Shown: in pieces, positions 60,725 to 64,000 of the stretch
Position numbering within the stretch: position 1 is the first letter of the stretch
How the letters are laid out: every line of letters starts with the position of its first letter
Source: Sipunculus nudus
Taxonomy: Eukaryota; Annelida; Sipuncula; Golfingiida; Sipunculidae
Direction of reading: 5' to 3'
Length of the DNA stretch: 64,000 bases
NCBI GenBank assembly: GCA_026874595.1
Contig: CM049317.1
Location: 75,856,891-75,920,890 of the forward strand
Made by a program: the position numbers and the translations under genes
The notes under the pieces: model-generated
Told to the model about the DNA's origin: nothing
Database searches by the model: none
Seen by the model: the letters and a program-made list of their open reading frames with translations, nothing else

Positions 60725-61280
60725 CAGGGGCGTCAATATGGTGGGGGGTATACATACCCCCCACTTTTTTGGCAAGATGGGGATGGTCAATGTAATCATC
60801 CCCTCCCCACTATTAAGAGAATAATAGTTATATATTGCAAATGAAATATATTTATAAATAGAAATTAAAGACTTTGGTTCCATTTATCAGTTTACAATGA
60901 AATATATCTAAACCTGGTTTAGAATTAACTTAAACTTGAAACATAATACCTTATTTTCTAAAATCTTATACTTAATTGTAATATATCTAAAACTGGTTCA
61001 GGGGCAGATCCAGGATTTAGGAAAAAAAAAGGGGGGGGGGGTCCAACCCAGGGGGACTAGGATAAAACCAAAAAAAAAGTCCTCAGGTCCGGAAAGGGGG
61101 GGGGGGGGGGGGGTCCAGGCCGCAAAATTGGTCTGAAACCCTTAAAAATGGTTGCTTCGGCTGAAAAATGGGAGGAGGGGGATCCGCTTCTGTGGTTTAG
61201 ATTTTACCTATACTGAAAACATACCTTATTTTCTAAAATCTAAAAAAACACACACCCTGGAAGATAAATTGACGCCACTG
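60725..61280. mobile_element. hAT-like non-autonomous element, 556 bp, with a nested MITE
   Basis: Tips CAGGGGCGTCAAT and CAGTGGCGTCAAT (reversed), flanked by the exact 8-bp duplication GGTTCACA (60717-60724, 61281-61288). 8-bp duplications and CAGNG tips are hAT hallmarks. A second inverted pair, CAGGGGCAGATCC (about 60999) and CAGAAGCGGATCC (reversed, about 61192), lies inside. Confidence 0.75.
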
Positions 61281-62349
61281 GGTTCACATGTATGTGGTAA
61301 GCCTGTATGAGTGACGTATCTATGTGCTGCATTCTCCAGCCCAAAAATTTTAGCCCCCCCCCCCCCCCCGGTTCCATGAACAAAATTTATACCCAATGTA
61401 TTTCCTTGGCCGTAAGGATAGATAATACATTGTTTTCCAGACATAGACTAAGTGATGATACATTTCTGTACAATATTTCCAAGACCCTTCGTATCCTCGG
61501 CTTCGGTGTCACTGATTTCTCCCATGCTTTGTCTCGTAGATATTCCCATTTGTGAAAAACACATAAATAACAAAAGCATACGTGAAATTAACAACAGATA
61601 CGTAATCTGAGTCCCCCCCCCCTTCCTAACGGCCCTCGAGTACTTGATGGTTTCCAGGATAGATAATAATTTTGTTATGATTTGCATGGTGTGCACTTGG
61701 TGTGTCCGGTTTAGGATACAATGTTTCACTGTTGAACCTCTGTTGATTTCTACACAATAGTGTCTTTCATTTTTATTGAAGATAACTAATACAACAATGA
61801 TACAGGTCACGTGACGTCCTTATCATCAATAACGGAAGTATCTGTATTTATTAAACAATGGATGTTTAGATATGAGTGTGTGGTAGTGTGTTCGAACAGG
61901 ATGGATATGTTGATGATAACGCTACTGCTATTTTGAATACTTATCCTAATTCGTCCCTGCTTGTCGCCCACTATATTCTGATTTGATAAAATACAAAATC
62001 AACGTGACAAATTACAAACTAACATGATGAAATATTGAACTTCATATCTATATAACTGTAATGGTGACATATTATTTTATCATTTTCACCTGCGGTCCGA
62101 CTTCAATAAAAATAAAAAAAAAGATCAAAGGGTTCTTAATCAAACTAGCGTACATAGTACGTGACGGATTTTCGGGGTGGAAGGGCGCTTTCGTTATAAG
62201 TTATAACAGGTTGTCCTGGAAACGGTCGGTTTACTACAAAAGAACAGAATATAATAGGAGTGTCTCGGGGGGGGGGGGCGCGGGTGGGGGTGGGGGGGGG
62301 GGTGGGGGTTTATGACTATTATGAAAACTAAGTTCTTAAATTGTTCATT

Positions 62350-62351
<2 letters not shown>

Positions 62352-62382
<31 letters not shown>
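62352..62382. repeat. (TA)n microsatellite
   Basis: TA run inside the protease intron. Confidence 0.9.
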
Positions 62383-62384
<2 letters not shown>

Positions 62385-63921
62385 GTAATATATTTTCAGG
62401 CTATGAAAATTATAAATATTTGTTTTTATTAAAGTTAACGACAAGTTCATGGGAGACGGAGGGCATTGGAAAGGATCTCCCCTTCCCGTATTGAGAACAT
62501 TTAAAAAAAATCGGTAATATAAACAGGACATTTTAAGGACCCTTTTATTAAAAAATATGATTTTCTGTTCAGCAACTAATGTTCTTATAAATGTCAAAGC
62601 ATAATCTAGTCAAACGTCATAGGTGTTTAATATTTATATATTCATCATCTCAAACATGGTGCAACATGTTGATGTCAATGGTGAGATGGGGAGGGGGGGG
62701 GGGGGCTCTTGATCAGCCGCTAGATATGCATGAGGAAGTTGACCTTATTTCACGAAGGGTCTGTCGAAGCGAGATCTATCAGAAGCTTCGCCAATTAACT
62801 CGGTCAATGCCAAGTCGGCCCATGGGAGATTGGTCCCAAAGCAAAAAGGCAATATGCTAGTACTGAAAAACAAAAAATGATAACGTGGGTTGCTCCTAAC
62901 ACAGGTTGAGCCTACCCTTTTTTAGCAATTGGACACTGGATTTATTAACATTGAATTTTCTTTTCTCAACGGTGCCAAACTACTCTCAGAGCATGTGAAC
63001 CTTTTTTTTAACAGAGTGGCTCGAAAAAGGACCGTGTGGATGAGAAGCTTTCAAGTTGTAACATTTCAAACACGCTACCGTTAAGCTGATGTGTACGTGT
63101 GACCATAAGTTCCCATTAACACATGCCTTGTATAAGTAATGCCACGATAAAAATAATTAAGACTGTTACTACCAATAATTATGGATAATACCATGCACTA
63201 TAATATAATTAAGGACTAGAATCCTTATTTTATGGCAGTATTACATGTATTATTTATAATCATATGTAGTAATGATAATCCTTACGATTTTGGGAGTAGT
63301 ACATGTATCATTTATAATTATACCTAGTAATGATGACTGTTGTGTGACGCTGCGTGTTTCAAGTGATCTGCTCAAATATCACGACCCTAGCACAGTTTAC
63401 AGCCAACTATTCACCTAATCTGTTTTCCCTCAAGAATTATGGGACTTCTGGCTTTCTCTATGCATGTATGAATGAATGGCAGGTATTTCCTGGTAGGGGA
63501 AGTGATTATACGGCTCTGTACCGGATGAATGAGCTTGTTTATCTACAAGCTGTTAGTATACATGGAACATGCTCCAATGTTGACAGACAGTTTTTAACTC
63601 AAGGTGGCTGGCTGCATATGTGCGGAAGTTAAAAGGAAAGTAGTTGCGAAACGAAACGCCCTCTGCCAAACTCTGGTTCGGCTGACTTGCCACCAGATGT
63701 CGTTGTTGATGGTGTTTTGATTTAGGCGGGCCTTCCACCCCTTATAAACAGGTGGATATACCCAAAACGAACAGCTTATGTGCGCCGGGGTTATCTGGCC
63801 TTTTATTATTTAAAAGATTCAAGCGATTGACTTTAGCTGATAGACGTCAGGTATAGGAATGGCCACTTTAAGGGTCGAAGAACAACGAGAATTGATGCGG
63901 TATTCAGACAGCGTTTCTCAC

Positions 63922-64000
63922 CTTACAGATGCGCCCCCTGTCGGCGCCTTGGACACACATGGTGTGGTTGCCCATGATCATGCTCTTGTGTTCCTTCCAC
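63922..64000 (-). CDS. Serine protease, penultimate exon (partial, runs off window)
   Basis: Read on the minus strand this gives WKEHKSMIMGNHTMCVQGAD and RGRICK followed by donor GTGAGA, in phase 0. It fits the segment just before the catalytic serine in chymotrypsin-fold proteases (.M.CAG....ICK/Q|GDSGGP). The Cys before the junction is the expected disulfide partner. The upstream part, including catalytic His and Asp, lies beyond 64000. Confidence 0.8.

Larger units (their letters stand above)
60320..63921 (-). other. Protease intron with nested MITEs and G-runs
   Basis: A 3.6-kb intron on the minus strand. It holds a hAT-like element (60725-61280), G runs of 10-18 (61030-61115, 62267-62310, 62687-62704), a C run at 61354-61369, a (TA)n tract at 62352-62382 and two diverged ~59-bp repeats at 63219-63338. 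No conserved coding sequence was recognised. Confidence 0.7.

Noticed and set aside
61354-61369. Long G and C homopolymers (also 57037, 57699, 61100, 62267) as regulatory quadruplexes
   Set aside because: They lie in repeats and introns without promoter context, and lengths may be sequencing artefacts.

Overview
The window looks like nuclear DNA of a marine invertebrate, most probably a mollusc and perhaps a bivalve. It is AT-rich and intron-rich, with about 48 kb spent on one gene of roughly 370 codons. Its dispersed repeats (TCCGTCCGTC-type tracts, AGGTCAAAGGTCAAGGTCA arrays) are of a kind I associate with molluscan genomes. No bacterial, viral or RNA genes were recognised. The taxon is inferred from protein and repeat style, not proven.

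The + strand carries one complete gene with three gelsolin domains (G1-G3, a severin/CapG-size actin regulator, 372 aa by my splicing). Coding exons run from 6789 to 54540. All junctions follow GT-AG and keep frame. Exon 6, which encodes the second half of G1 (DE.G.AAYK.VELDT.LDD..VQHRE), exists in five tandem copies of exactly 128 nt (27757, 34100, 34379, 35373, 36443). Each starts in phase 0 and leaves two bases. Because 128 is not a multiple of 3, only a transcript using exactly one copy stays in frame, so this is a mutually exclusive exon cassette. There may also be two alternative first coding exons (MPLG- at 6789, MAG- at 14490).

The cassette contains unusual DNA: a relic 30-bp tandem array of decoy 3' splice sites just before exon 6a, a 3.35-kb, 26-bp minisatellite between 6a and 6b, and a strong match to the vertebrate CTCF consensus between 6d and 6e.

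The - strand at the right end carries the last two coding exons of a chymotrypsin-fold serine protease (GDSGGP exon at 60149-60319; the preceding exon runs off the window at 64000). It converges on the gelsolin-like gene.

The rest is introns and intergenic DNA filled with non-autonomous mobile elements. Four families (RepA-RepD) share one architecture: a 5' hairpin, its arm repeated near the 3' end, a tandem-repeat core, a 3' hairpin, and usually a CTAG|TT end. I read them as Helitron/Helentron-like non-autonomous elements. Stem bases co-vary between RepA and RepB. A RepD copy sits inside a RepA copy, and a second RepA fragment in the window preserves the empty site. There are also hAT-like, PIF/Harbinger-like, Tc1/mariner-like and foldback MITEs, a tiny 79-bp perfect-stem hairpin with an 11-bp target duplication, and many (TA)n tracts.
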